DNA from: Haloarculaceae archaeon
Lineage (GTDB): Archaea; Halobacteriota; Halobacteria; Halobacteriales; Haloarculaceae
Reading direction: 5' to 3'
Assembly (NCBI GenBank): GCA_018609945.1
Contig: JAHENO010000284.1
Location: 1-20,244, forward strand
DNA length: 20,244 nucleotides
Shown piece after piece: positions 1-8,900 of the stretch. The stretch's first letter is position 1; every line of letters starts with the position of its first letter. The notes beneath the pieces were generated by a model. That model was given only the letters and a program-made list of their open reading frames with translations. It ran no database searches and had not been told where the DNA came from. The translations under genes and the position numbers were made by a program.

Positions 1-1699
1 GGACTACCGGACAGCGATCCGCATGCAGGCCCTGGAGACACCCAGCGACAGCCTCTCGCAGTTCCTGACCGACATGCTCTCGATCATCGACTCCGGGGGC
101 GACATGACCGGCTTCCTCGAAGACCAGAAGGACAAGCACATGCGGACCGCGAAGCAGGAACAGGAGAAACTGCTCGACACCCTCGAACTGTTCGGCGAGA
201 TGTACATGACGCTGTCGCTGTTTCCACTCCTGCTCATCATCATCCTGGTCATCATGAGCATGATGGGCCAGATCCAGACAGTCATGCTGCTCGGCACCGT
301 CTACGGGCTGATCCCGATGATCGGCGTCGGCTTTCTGGTGCTGGTCTCGACGGTCACCCAGGACACCGTCGGCGACGGCTACATCGACGCGGACGCAGGG
401 GGCGTCGACCTCGCCGCCGAGCAGGGGATCGGCGTGTTCAACCCCGGGCTCGTCACCCGGTACACGGGCGAGTACGGCGTCTTCGACAGGATCAAGCGCC
501 GCGAACAGGCCCACGAACTGTCGTCGATACTGCGGGCCCCACACCTCTTTTTCCGGGAGTACCCGCGGCTCGTCCTCGTGGTGACGGTCCCGGTGTCGCT
601 CGTCGTGCTGGCCGGCGCGCTCCTGACGGACAACGCCCCGCTGTCCGTCGACGCGATGCTCGCCAATCCCATCTACGGAACGTTCGTCTGGGTGTACGTT
701 CCCCTGTACATCAACCTGATTCCGCTGGCGATCTTCTACGAGTGGAACGTCCGCTCGCGGCGGTCGGTACTGGGCAACCTCTCGGACACCCTCCGGAAAC
801 TCGCGAGCGCCAACGACACCGGGATGACGCTGCTCGAATCGTTCAAGATCGTCGCCGACACGTCGACGGACAAACTCGCCGAGGAGTTCGAGACGCTGCA
901 CGCGAAGGTCAAATACGGGACCGACCTCAAGAGCTCGCTCCGGGAGTTCAACAACAAGTACCACATCCCGCGGCTGGCCCGGATAGTCAAACTCATCAGC
1001 GAGGCTCAGGAAGCCTCCGGCCAGATCCAGGACGTCCTCTCGACGGCCGCCCAGGCCTCCGAGAACCAGGACGACATCGACCGCGAGCGGATCGCCCGCA
1101 CCCGCATGCAGGTGGTCATCATCCTGATGACCTACCTGACGCTGCTCGGCGTGATGGCGCTGCTGAAACTGCAGTTCCTCGACGTGATGGCCGGTCTCGC
1201 CGAACAGGCGTCGGGCGGGGGCGGCTCCTCCCAGGGACCCTCCGGGGACTTCGGCGCCAACGTCGACACGAACTTGCTGTCGATGCTGTTCTTCCACGCC
1301 GTCGTGTTGCAGGCGTTGGTCTCCTCGTTCATCGCGGGGTACATCCGCTCCGTCGAACTCACCTCCGGGGCGAAATACGCCGTCATCCTCTCGACTATCG
1401 CGCTGGTGGTGTGGGTCGCGGCCACGCAGGCGGCCGAGGGCGGCGACGAAACCGCGCTCCTCCTGCTGCTCGCGGTCCCCGGACTGGGCGCACGGCGAAC
1501 CGTCGCCAGGATCCGGGACCGGGTTACTGGTCGGCCAGTTCGAACTCGATCCGGTCGACCTGCGCGCCCTTCGAGGTGCAGTCGACGACCTCGACGCGAC
1601 CGATCTCGCCGAGGCTGTCGACGTGTGTGCCACCGCAGGGACACAGATCGAAGTCCTCGATCTCGACGACCCGCAGCGGATCGACGTGGTCGGGGATGA
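1..1699 (+). CDS. Type II/IV secretion system F-family (TadC/FlaJ-like) membrane protein, 5'-truncated
   Basis: The frame is open from the first base, so the true start lies upstream. Counting from the Met at 23, hydrophobic helices lie near residues 65-83, 88-110, 183-201, 219-239, 363-381, 417-440 and 451-470. The soluble stretch 250-362, with a Gly-Asn-Leu-Ser start and a basic end, looks like a second T2SSF domain; the end of a first one sits at the truncated N-terminus. Such two-domain proteins form the inner-membrane platform that works with a TadA/FlaI-like ATPase to assemble archaeal pilus-like filaments; that ATPase would be expected just upstream, outside the window. A Gly/Ser-rich linker lies at 397-407. 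The last ~59 residues (from about 500) are Arg/Pro-rich, not membrane-like, and lie antisense over the AlaX gene, so the natural C-terminus may be shorter. The family call is firm; which pilus it serves is unknown. Confidence 0.87.
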   Translation, partial: DYRTAIRMQALETPSDSLSQFLTDMLSIIDSGGDMTGFLEDQKDKHMRTAKQEQEKLLDTLELFGEMYMTLSLFPLLLIIILVIMSMMGQIQTVMLLGTVYGLIPMIGVGFLVLVSTVTQDTVGDGYIDADAGGVDLAAEQGIGVFNPGLVTRYTGEYGVFDRIKRREQAHELSSILRAPHLFFREYPRLVLVVTVPVSLVVLAGALLTDNAPLSVDAMLANPIYGTFVWVYVPLYINLIPLAIFYEWNVRSRRSVLGNLSDTLRKLASANDTGMTLLESFKIVADTSTDKLAEEFETLHAKVKYGTDLKSSLREFNNKYHIPRLARIVKLISEAQEASGQIQDVLSTAAQASENQDDIDRERIARTRMQVVIILMTYLTLLGVMALLKLQFLDVMAGLAEQASGGGGSSQGPSGDFGANVDTNLLSMLFFHAVVLQALVSSFIAGYIRSVELTSGAKYAVILSTIALVVWVAATQAAEGGDETALLLLLAVPGLGARRTVARIRDRVTGRPVRTRSGRPARPSRCSRRPRRDRSRRGCRRVCHRRDTDRSPRSRRPAADRRGRG

Positions 1700-2249
1700 G
1701 ATCCAGCAGCGCCCGCCCCTCGTCGACGCGCTCCTCGACGACGTCGCGGGGTCGGTTGGTCTTCGTCACCGCGAGGTCGCATGCGACGGCCTCGTTTGCC
1801 CGCGCTTCGATGGTCGCGAGGTCGTCCTCGTCGAAGTCCGCGGGCTCGAAGTCGATCCGCGAGCGGTCCGCGTGGATCTGATTGCCGGCCGTCGTCGCGC
1901 CGAACTCGTCTAAGACGACCCGCGAGACGACGTGCTGGGCGGTGTGCATCCGCCGGAGCGTCTCGCGGCGCTGGGCGTCGATCCGTCCCTCGACAGCCGT
2001 GCCCGCGGCGGGCGGTTCGCCCTCCCAGGCGTCGACGTAGTGTCTGACGTCGCCGTGGTCTTTCCGGACGTCCCGGACCTCCGCGTGGCCGCCGTCCCAC
2101 TCGATGGTGCCGTGGTCGGGAGGCTGCCCGCCGCCCCGGGGGTAGAAGTGGGTCCCGTCGAGGACGATGCACTCGGGTGTCGCCTGCGTCACGGACGCAC
2201 TGAAGGACGTGACGTCGTCCGCGTCGGGGAGATACAGGAGTTCGGTCAT
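1524..2249 (-). CDS. alaX: AlaX-type alanyl-tRNA editing protein
   Basis: A 241-residue stand-alone editing domain related to the second half of alanyl-tRNA synthetase; this family hydrolyses Ser (or Gly) wrongly attached to tRNA-Ala in the cytosol. Visible hallmarks are the Gly-rich loop PRGGGQP at 37-43, the zinc motif HTAQH (H102, H106) and the distal CPCGGTH (C203, C205, H209), giving the HxxxH...CxxxH metal site. There is no N-terminal class II synthetase core, so it is not AlaRS. I chose the Met at 2249 because the frame upstream of it is not AlaX-like, and a TATA-like CTATCT lies about 27 nt before it. The gene is divergent from the small HTH gene (128 bp between them) and convergent with the TadC-like gene, whose frame runs 176 bp into it. 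The N-terminal domain is short, so it may be a type II or shortened AlaX. Confidence 0.9.
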   Translation of the reverse strand: MTELLYLPDADDVTSFSASVTQATPECIVLDGTHFYPRGGGQPPDHGTIEWDGGHAEVRDVRKDHGDVRHYVDAWEGEPPAAGTAVEGRIDAQRRETLRRMHTAQHVVSRVVLDEFGATTAGNQIHADRSRIDFEPADFDEDDLATIEARANEAVACDLAVTKTNRPRDVVEERVDEGRALLDLIPDHVDPLRVVEIEDFDLCPCGGTHVDSLGEIGRVEVVDCTSKGAQVDRIEFELADQ

Positions 2250-2377
2250 CCATCCGGGAGGAGGGCAGTCCCACAGATAGCGGTTTGGGTGCGCGAGTGC
2301 GTCGGAGCCGAATGCTCGGTCATCCGTCGTCGTTCCAGCCGAAATAGTAATCCCTGTGGATATCAATATACTCATAT

Positions 2378-2713
2378 ATGTCCATGGACGCACTGCCCCC
2401 TCGTTTACAGTCGCGGGAGATGGACCGTATTCTCGGCACGCTGAGTGACAGTCATCGACGGATCCTGTTGCTGTTACTGAAACGGGGCGGTGTCCTGACC
2501 GAGTCAGACGTGATGGTTCGGGGATCGCGGGACAAGGAGACCGTCAAACACGAACTCATCCATACGCACCTTCCGATGCTGGAGGAGGCGGGATACATCG
2601 AGTGGGACCCCGAAACGGGGACCATCTCCGAGGGCCCACGGTTCGACGAAATCGCACCGCTCCTCGAACTGATGGAAAACCACTCGGACGAACTCCCGGC
2701 CGACTGGCCCTGA
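2378..2713 (+). CDS. Small winged-helix-like protein (possible transcriptional regulator)
   Basis: A 111-residue acidic soluble protein. Residues 15-75 read as a winged helix: a first helix (MDRILGTLSDSHRRILLLLL), a middle part with KETVKHELIHTHLPMLEEAGYIEWD matching the usual recognition-helix and wing order, and Asp/Gly at the wing (DPETGTI). Small single-domain proteins of this type (DUF7344-like, ArsR-like) are abundant in haloarchaea and are presumed DNA-binding regulators; no target is known here. Met at 2378 or at 2384 could be the start; I list the first. AATAGTAA at 2343-2350 is a weak TATA candidate about 31 nt upstream. The gene stands alone, divergent from alaX and convergent with udk, 19 nt from the latter's stop. 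No effector domain or Cys-based sensor is seen. Confidence 0.75.
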   Translation: MSMDALPPRLQSREMDRILGTLSDSHRRILLLLLKRGGVLTESDVMVRGSRDKETVKHELIHTHLPMLEEAGYIEWDPETGTISEGPRFDEIAPLLELMENHSDELPADWP

Positions 2714-2732
2714 GGGGGTGTCGCGGCCGGCG

Positions 2733-3458
2733 TCAGGTCCGCTCTGACTCCCGTTCGTCGAGCACGTCCCCCGCGAGATTCGACTGCTGTCGGTCCCGGA
2801 GCTGTGCTTCCAGTTCCGAGCGCTCCCACCGGCGGACAGCGTCGCCGCGGATCTCGGCCTCGATCTTCTCGCTCAGGAGGTTGAGCGCGACGCTGTTGGC
2901 GCCCTCGGGGATGATGAGGTCGGCACGCTTGCGCGTCGGGGCGACGAACTGCTCGTGCATCGCCTTGACCGTCGAGAGGTACTGGTCGATGACACCCTCG
3001 AGGTCCCGGCCGCGTTCGATGACGTCCCGGCGGATGCGCCGCAGGATGCGCACGTCGGCGTCCGTCTGGACGTACAGCCGCAGGTCCTGCATGTCGACGA
3101 CGCTGTCGTCGTACAGCGCGAAGATACCCTCGACGACGATGACGTCGGCCGGCTCCACGCGGACCGTCTCGTCGGTCCGGTTGTGGACGGTGAAGTCGTA
3201 CTGGGGCATCTCGATGGCTCCGCCCGCGAGCAACTGTTCGAGGTGTTCCCGGACCAGGTCCCACTCGAAGGCCGAGGGGTGGTCGTAGTTGACCGCCTCG
3301 CGTTCGGCCATGTCGAGGTGGCTCAGGTCCCGGTAGTAACTGTCCAGCGGCACGCGCGCGACGGCGTCGCCGACCGCCTCCGTCACCTCTTCGGCGATGG
3401 CCGTCTTGCCTGCCCCCGTCCCACCGGCGATGCCGATGACGAACGACGGGATTGTCAT
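2733..3458 (-). CDS. udk: Uridine kinase / phosphoribulokinase family (Udk)
   Basis: A 241-residue P-loop kinase that would phosphorylate uridine or cytidine to UMP/CMP in pyrimidine salvage. The Walker A motif GGTGAGKT is at 12-19, right after the first beta strand. It is followed by the uridine-kinase signature DSYYRDLSHLD, then NYDHPSAF, the Walker-B-like VIVVEGIFAL and the lid segment RRIRRDVIERGRDLEGV with QYLSTVKAMHEQFVAPTRKRAD, all in Udk order. The Met at 3458 is chosen because it starts directly at the first strand; the frame upstream is unlike the family. TTTCAAA is centred about 27 nt before it, which suggests a leaderless transcript. The C-terminal 30 residues are Arg/Glu-rich. 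Some archaeal members act on other ribosyl substrates, so uridine specificity is inferred. Confidence 0.9.
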   Translation of the reverse strand: MTIPSFVIGIAGGTGAGKTAIAEEVTEAVGDAVARVPLDSYYRDLSHLDMAEREAVNYDHPSAFEWDLVREHLEQLLAGGAIEMPQYDFTVHNRTDETVRVEPADVIVVEGIFALYDDSVVDMQDLRLYVQTDADVRILRRIRRDVIERGRDLEGVIDQYLSTVKAMHEQFVAPTRKRADLIIPEGANSVALNLLSEKIEAEIRGDAVRRWERSELEAQLRDRQQSNLAGDVLDERESERT

Positions 3459-3591
3459 ACTCGTTTCCCGGTGCCGACCGGTTTGAAACCATCGCTCGCC
3501 CGTTTGAGGCCGCTCTCTCGTCGCTCGTTCGTCGGTGACCTCCCCAAGAGTTGCCCGCGGCGTTGAAGTGGGACCTACCCCTTCTGAGGGT

Positions 3592-5031
3592 ATGCGCCTC
3601 CACTGGCACCGCCGGGACCTCCGCCTGGCGGACAACCGCGGGCTGGCGGCTGCCGACGGGCCGTCGGTCCCCGTGTTCGTCCTCGACGACGACGTTCTCG
3701 CACACGCCTCGCCACCCCGCGTCGCGTTCCTGCTCGACGCGCTGGCGTCGCTGCGCGGCGCCTACCGCGAGCGCGGGAGCGACCTCGTGGTCGCCCGGGG
3801 CGACCCGCGCGAACTGCTGCCCGCTCTCGCCGAAACGTGCGGCGCGGACCTGGTGACTTGGTCGGCCGACTACTCGGGGCTGGCCCGCGAACGCGACGCC
3901 GCCGTCCGGCGGGCGCTCGACGACGCTGGCGTCGACCGCCGTGCCGTCCACGACGCCGTCCACCACGAACCCGGTGCCATCACCACGAACGACGGCGACC
4001 CCTACAAGGTGTTCACATACTTCTCCCGGAAGTGGCACGACCGCGAGAAGGCCCCGCCGGCCGACCCCCCCGCGAGCGACGACCTCGCCGACCCCGCGGA
4101 CCTGCCCGCCGACGCCCCCGCGACTGGCGCGCCGCCGGCGGAGTGCGACCCGCTCCCGACGCTCGCGGACCTGGGGTTCGACGAGCCCGAGGCGACCGTT
4201 CCGCCCGCGAGCACCGTGGCGGCGCGGGAGCTACTCTCGAAGTTTTGTGCCGACGACATCTACCGCTACGACGACCGGCGGGACTACCCCGCCGACGACT
4301 GCACCTCGCGGCTCTCCCCCCACCTGAAGTACGGAACCATCGGCATCCGGGAGGTCTACGAGGCCACGGAGGACGCGAAGGCGGGGGCGGCGACCGACGA
4401 CGAGCGGGAGTCGGTCTTCGAGTTCCAAGACCAGCTCGCCTGGCGCGAATTCTACACGCAGGTGCTCTGGGACCGTCCGGACGCGGTGACGGCGAACTTC
4501 AAGTCCTACGAGAACCCCATCGCCTGGCGCGAGGACCCCGAGGGATTGCAGGCCTGGAAGGACGGCCGGACGGGCTATCCCATCGTCGACGCCGGGATGC
4601 GCCAGCTCCGCGCGGAGGCGTACATGCACAACCGCGTGCGGATGATCGTCGCCTCGTTTCTGACGAAGGACCTCCTGATCGACTGGCGGGAGGGATACGA
4701 CTGGTTCCGCCGAAAGCTGGTCGACCACGACACGGCAAACGACAACGGCGGCTGGCAGTGGGCCGCCTCGACGGGGACGGACGCCCAGCCGTACTTCCGG
4801 GTGTTCAACCCGATGACCCAGGGCGAGCGCTACGACCCCGACGCCGAATACATCAAGCGATACGTCCCCGAACTCGAGGGCGTGCCCGCCGACACCATCC
4901 ACTCGTGGGACGACCTCGACCCCGGCGCCCGGGAGATGCACGCGCCCGACTATCCCGCGCCCATCGTCGACCACGGCGAGCGCCGCGAGCAGGCCATCGC
5001 CATGTTCGAGGCCGCACGCGGCGACGGGTGA
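3592..5031 (+). CDS. phr: Deoxyribodipyrimidine photolyase (class I CPD-type, FAD)
   Basis: A 479-residue member of the photolyase/cryptochrome family, which uses light and FADH- to split UV-induced pyrimidine dimers. The N-terminal alpha/beta domain begins LHWHRRDLRLADN, the typical opening that binds the antenna chromophore. After a Pro/Ala/Asp-rich linker (about 155-200) comes the helical FAD domain: TSRLSPHLKYGTI from about residue 238, WREFYTQVLW, then TGYPIVDAGMRQL, MHNRVRMIVASFLTKDLLI and D380-TANDNGGWQWAASTGTD, the most conserved FAD/substrate block, ending in YFRVFNP. The ATG at 3592 is chosen because the domain starts at its second residue. It is divergent from udk (133 bp between starts) and 106 bp upstream of superoxide dismutase; from memory the same phr-sod adjacency is known in Halobacterium. 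Two genes of UV and oxidative stress thus sit in tandem. A cryptochrome role cannot be excluded by sequence alone. Confidence 0.93.
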   Translation: MRLHWHRRDLRLADNRGLAAADGPSVPVFVLDDDVLAHASPPRVAFLLDALASLRGAYRERGSDLVVARGDPRELLPALAETCGADLVTWSADYSGLARERDAAVRRALDDAGVDRRAVHDAVHHEPGAITTNDGDPYKVFTYFSRKWHDREKAPPADPPASDDLADPADLPADAPATGAPPAECDPLPTLADLGFDEPEATVPPASTVAARELLSKFCADDIYRYDDRRDYPADDCTSRLSPHLKYGTIGIREVYEATEDAKAGAATDDERESVFEFQDQLAWREFYTQVLWDRPDAVTANFKSYENPIAWREDPEGLQAWKDGRTGYPIVDAGMRQLRAEAYMHNRVRMIVASFLTKDLLIDWREGYDWFRRKLVDHDTANDNGGWQWAASTGTDAQPYFRVFNPMTQGERYDPDAEYIKRYVPELEGVPADTIHSWDDLDPGAREMHAPDYPAPIVDHGERREQAIAMFEAARGDG

Positions 5032-5094
5032 CGGGCGGTTCGGACGCCGTCCGGAATCCGGCCGGAGGGCACGCGCACGTCCGGTTCCTCAAGC

Positions 5095-5100
5095 TTTAAT
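5095..5100 (+). promoter_or_regulatory. Probable TATA box of the superoxide dismutase gene
   Basis: TTTAAT inside AAGCTTTAATTGG is the only AT-rich patch between phr and sod. With normal archaeal spacing (about 25 nt) transcription would begin near 5122, leaving a leader of roughly 16 nt that contains the Shine-Dalgarno sequence. So sod probably has its own promoter rather than depending on phr. Confidence 0.5.
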
Positions 5101-5121
5101 TGGTCGCCGGTCGACACTACA

Positions 5122-5130
5122 GGTGGAGGG
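5122..5130 (+). promoter_or_regulatory. Strong Shine-Dalgarno sequence of the superoxide dismutase gene
   Basis: GGTGGAGGG ends 7 nt before the ATG at 5138, a close match to the anti-SD of archaeal 16S rRNA. It decides the start: the in-frame codon at 5123 lies inside this motif. Several other genes here look leaderless and lack such a site. Confidence 0.7.
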
Positions 5131-5137
5131 ATTTCGT

Positions 5138-5749
5138 ATGCCTGAGCACTCAGACCCGGAACTACCGCCACTGCCCTACGACTACGACGCGCTGGAGCCA
5201 CACATCTCCGAGCAGGTCCTCACGTGGCACCACGACACCCATCACCAGGGCTACGTGAACGGCCTCGCCTCGGCCGAGGAGACGCTCGCGGAGAACCGTG
5301 CGAGCGGTGACTACGACGGGTCCGCCGGCGCACTCGGCAACGTCACCCACAACGGCTGTGGCCACTATCTCCACACGCTGTTCTGGGAGAACATGCACCC
5401 CGAGGGCGGCGGCGAGCCCGACGGCGCCCTGCGCGAGGCCATCGAGGAGTACTTCGGCTCCTACGAGGGCTGGAAGGGCGAGTTCGAGGTCGCGGCCGGC
5501 GCGGCCAGTGGCTGGGCGCTGCTGGTCTACGACCCCGTCGCCAAGCAACTCCGCAACGTCGCGGTCGACAAGCACGACGACGGCGCGCTCTGGGGCTCCC
5601 ACCCCGTCCTGGCGCTGGACGTGTGGGAACACTCCTACTACTACGACTACGGCCCCGACCGCGGGAGCTTCATCGACGCCTTCTTCGAGGTCGTCAACTG
5701 GGAGAAGGCCGCCGAAGAGTACGCGAAGTGCCGCGACCGCTGGGAGTAG
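5138..5749 (+). CDS. sod: Superoxide dismutase, Mn/Fe family
   Basis: A 203-residue cytosolic enzyme converting superoxide to oxygen and peroxide. All four metal ligands are present: H31 (in TWHHDTHHQGYVN), H79 (GHYLHTLFW), D161 and H165 (ALDVWEHSYYYDYG). Y39 matches the active-site gateway Tyr, and GSHPVLALDVWEH is the classic family signature. Haloarchaeal members are usually Mn enzymes; the metal cannot be told with certainty here. The length fits the family, and the sequence is rich in Asp/Glu as expected for a halophile. The ATG at 5138 follows a strong SD. A T-rich stretch just after the stop (about 5770-5788, AAATTTCGACTTTCTTTC) may end the transcript. Confidence 0.97.
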   Translation: MPEHSDPELPPLPYDYDALEPHISEQVLTWHHDTHHQGYVNGLASAEETLAENRASGDYDGSAGALGNVTHNGCGHYLHTLFWENMHPEGGGEPDGALREAIEEYFGSYEGWKGEFEVAAGAASGWALLVYDPVAKQLRNVAVDKHDDGALWGSHPVLALDVWEHSYYYDYGPDRGSFIDAFFEVVNWEKAAEEYAKCRDRWE

Positions 5750-5870
5750 CCGGCGTAGACCGGTCGCCATAAATTTCGACTTTCTTTCACGAACGCACCT
5801 CCAGCAGCGGCTCCCGGCACGGCGCTGGATTCGCGCTCCAGCCAGAAAATATCAGTCTGCTGTTAATACG

Positions 5871-5877
5871 TTTTATA
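5871..5877 (+). promoter_or_regulatory. TATA box of the FAD/Fe-S dehydrogenase gene
   Basis: TTTTATA is centred 27 nt before the ATG at 5901, inside an AT-rich patch (TTAATACGTTTTATACC). The spacing places the transcription start at or beside the A of the ATG, so the mRNA is probably leaderless. This also supports 5901 as the start. Confidence 0.65.
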
Positions 5878-5900
5878 CCGTTGCCGACCGGAGAGCGAGT

Positions 5901-8900
5901 ATGGGAGTCGACGACGCAGACCCGATCGCACGGCCCGCCGACCCGCCAGGGGACCCGTCGGCGTTCGCGCGCGAACCGGGTGCGACTGTCGACGAGTACG
6001 TCGACCTGGCGGCCGACCTCCGGGACGCGGTGTCGGGCGACGTCCGCTTCGACGAGTACGCACAGATCCTGTACGCGACCGACGGTTCCATCTATCAGGC
6101 CCGGCCAGCCGGCGTCGTCTACCCCGAGGACGTCGACGACGTGCGCGCGGCCGTCGAGACGGCGACCGACCACGAGGTGCCGATCCTCCCGCGGGGTGCG
6201 GGGTCCTCGCTGGCCGGCCAGACCGTCGGCCCCGGGTGTGTCGTCCTCGACATGACCCGACACATGGACGGCCTGCTGGACGTCGATCCCGACGCGCAAC
6301 GGGCGACCGTCCAGCCCGGGATCGTCCAGGACGACCTCGACGACCACCTCGCGGAGTACGGCCTGAAGTTCGCGCCCGACCCCGCCTCCTCGAACCGGGC
6401 GACCGTGGGAGGCGGCATCGGCAACAACTCCACGGGCGCCCACTCGGTCCGGTACGGCATCACCGACGCCTACACCGAGGAGGTGAAGGCGATCCTCCCG
6501 GACGGCTCGCTGTTGCACGCCCGGCCCGTCGTCCTCGACAGCGACGAATACGAGGAGATCGTCGAAAAGGACGACCGCGAGGCCCACATCTACGAGACCG
6601 TCCGCGGCCTCATCGAGGACCACGAGGACGAAATCGAGGCGCGCTATCCCGACCTCAAGCGGCGGGTCAGCGGCTACAACCTGGACCGGGTCATCTACGA
6701 GAACGACGAGGACGAGGAGGTCATCAACCTCGCGAAACTGTTCGTCGGGAGCGAGGGGACGCTGGGCGTCATCGTCGAGGCGACCGTCGGCCTCGTCACG
6801 GTGCCCGAGGAGACCGCGCTCGTGCTGTACTGCTTCGAGGACCTCGTCGAGGCGATGGAAGCGGTTCCCGAAGCGCTGGAGTTCGACGTCTCCGCGGTGG
6901 AGTTGATGGACGACGAGGTGTTCAGGCTCGCCGCCGAGTCCGACGGCTACAGCGAGTACGTCGAGCCCATCCCCGAGGGAACGAAGGCGGCGCTCATGCT
7001 GGAGTACGACTCGGAACTCCACGACGACTTCGAGGCCGCCATCGCCGCAACGAACGACCACTTCGTCGCGAACGGCGACGCCTTCCAGGCCATCGAGGCC
7101 TACTCCGAGAAGGACCAGAAGGACATCTGGGAACTCCGGAAGGCTGCCATCCCCCTGCTGATGAGTCTGGAGGGCGACCCCAAGCCCTACCCGTTCATCG
7201 AGGACGCCACCGTCCCGCCCGCGGAACTGGCCGAGTACGTCATGAAGTTCGAGGACGTGCTGGACGAGCACGGCACGTCGGCGGCGTATTTCGCCCACGC
7301 CGGCTCCGGAACCCTGCACATCCGGCCGATCCTCAACCTCAAGGAGGAGGATGGCATCGAGAAGATGCACTCGATTACGGACGACGTGACGGACCTGGTG
7401 CTGGAACACCACGGCGCCTTCTCGGGCGAGCACGGCGACGGGATGGCCCGCACGGAGTTCAACCCCAAGATGTACGGCGAGGACCTCTGGACGGCGTTCA
7501 AGGAGGTCAAGACCGCCTTCGACCCCGAGTGGCTGATGCACCCGGGCAACGTCGTCTACCGCGACGGACCCGAGGACCCGGGCCCGGACAACGACCGCGG
7601 CGTCGGGGCTGACAACCGCGACCACCTGCGGTACGGCGCCGACTACCAGTCCCTGGAGCCCCAGACGGCCCTGGATTTCGCCGACGAGGGCGGGTTCTCG
7701 CACCTGGTCGAACTCTGTAACGGCTGTGGGACCTGCCGCCAGCAGGGCCAGAATACGATGTGTCCCACCTACCGCGCCTCGAAGGAGGAGATCCAGACCA
7801 CCCGGGGCCGGGCAAACATGCTCCGCGCGGCCATCAGCGGCGAACTCCCCGAGGAGGAACTCTACTCCGAGCGCTTCCAGAAGGAGGTGCTTGACCTCTG
7901 TGTCGGCTGCAAGGGCTGCAAGTCAGACTGCCCGACCGGCGTCGATATGGCGAAGCTCAAGGCGGAGGTCAAACACCAGTACCACCAGGAGGAGGGCACG
8001 ACGCTCAGGGACCGCGTGTTCGCGAACGTCGACCGCGTCAGCGCCGTCGGGAGCGCCCTCGCGCCGCTGTCGAACTGGGCCAAGGATCTCCCCGGGGCGG
8101 ACCTGATCAACGAGAAGGTGCTGGGCATCGCCCCCGAACGGAAACTCCCGACGTTCCGCCGCGAGACGCTGGTCGACTGGTTCGACTCGCGCGGCCCGGA
8201 GGTACCCGAGTCCGGGGCCGACCGGAAGGTCCTGCTGTTCCCGGACACCTACACCAACTACAGCTACCCCGAACCCGGGAAGGCAGCCGTCGAAATCCTG
8301 GAGGCGGCGGGCGTCCACGTCCGCGTCCTCGACGACGAGGTGGCACCGAGCGGTCGGGCGGCCTTCTCCATCGGGCTGCTCGACCTGGCCGAAAAGCGGG
8401 CCAGAGAGAACGTCGAGACGCTCGCGCCCTACGTCGAGGAGGAGTGGTCGGTGCTGTTCGTCGAGCCCTCGGACGCGGTCATGTTCCAGGACGAGTACGG
8501 CGACCTGCTCGACGGCGAGGACGTCGAGCGGGTCGCGGCGAGCGCCTACGGGGTCTGTGAGTACCTCTCGACCCACCGCGTCTACGAGGACATCGACTTC
8601 GAGGATCCGGGGGAGTCGCTCACGTATCACGGCCACTGCAACCAGAAGGCCCTCAACCGCCACCACCACACCACGATCGCCCTCCAAGAGGCCGGCTACG
8701 AGGTGGACACGCTCGATTCGGGGTGCTGTGGGATGGCCGGCTCCTTCGGCTACGAGGCCGAACACTACGAACTCTCGAAGGCAATCGGGCAGATCCTCTA
8801 CGACCAGGTCGAGGACAGCCCCGGCGAGACCGTCGTGGCTCCCGGTGCCTCCTGCCGGACGCAACTGAGCGACCGCGAGGGCGGCAAGCGCCCGCCCCAT

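Noticed and set aside
2761..2800. A third copy of the repeat, because CGACTGCTGTCGGTCC resembles its arm.
   Set aside because: It lies in the udk coding sequence and has neither the second arm nor the core palindrome.
5750..5900. A structured RNA or riboswitch between sod and the dehydrogenase gene.
   Set aside because: Some short GC-rich inverted words (CTCCAGC, GCTGGA) exist, but no known aptamer pattern; the TATA box and leaderless start leave no 5' leader for a riboswitch.
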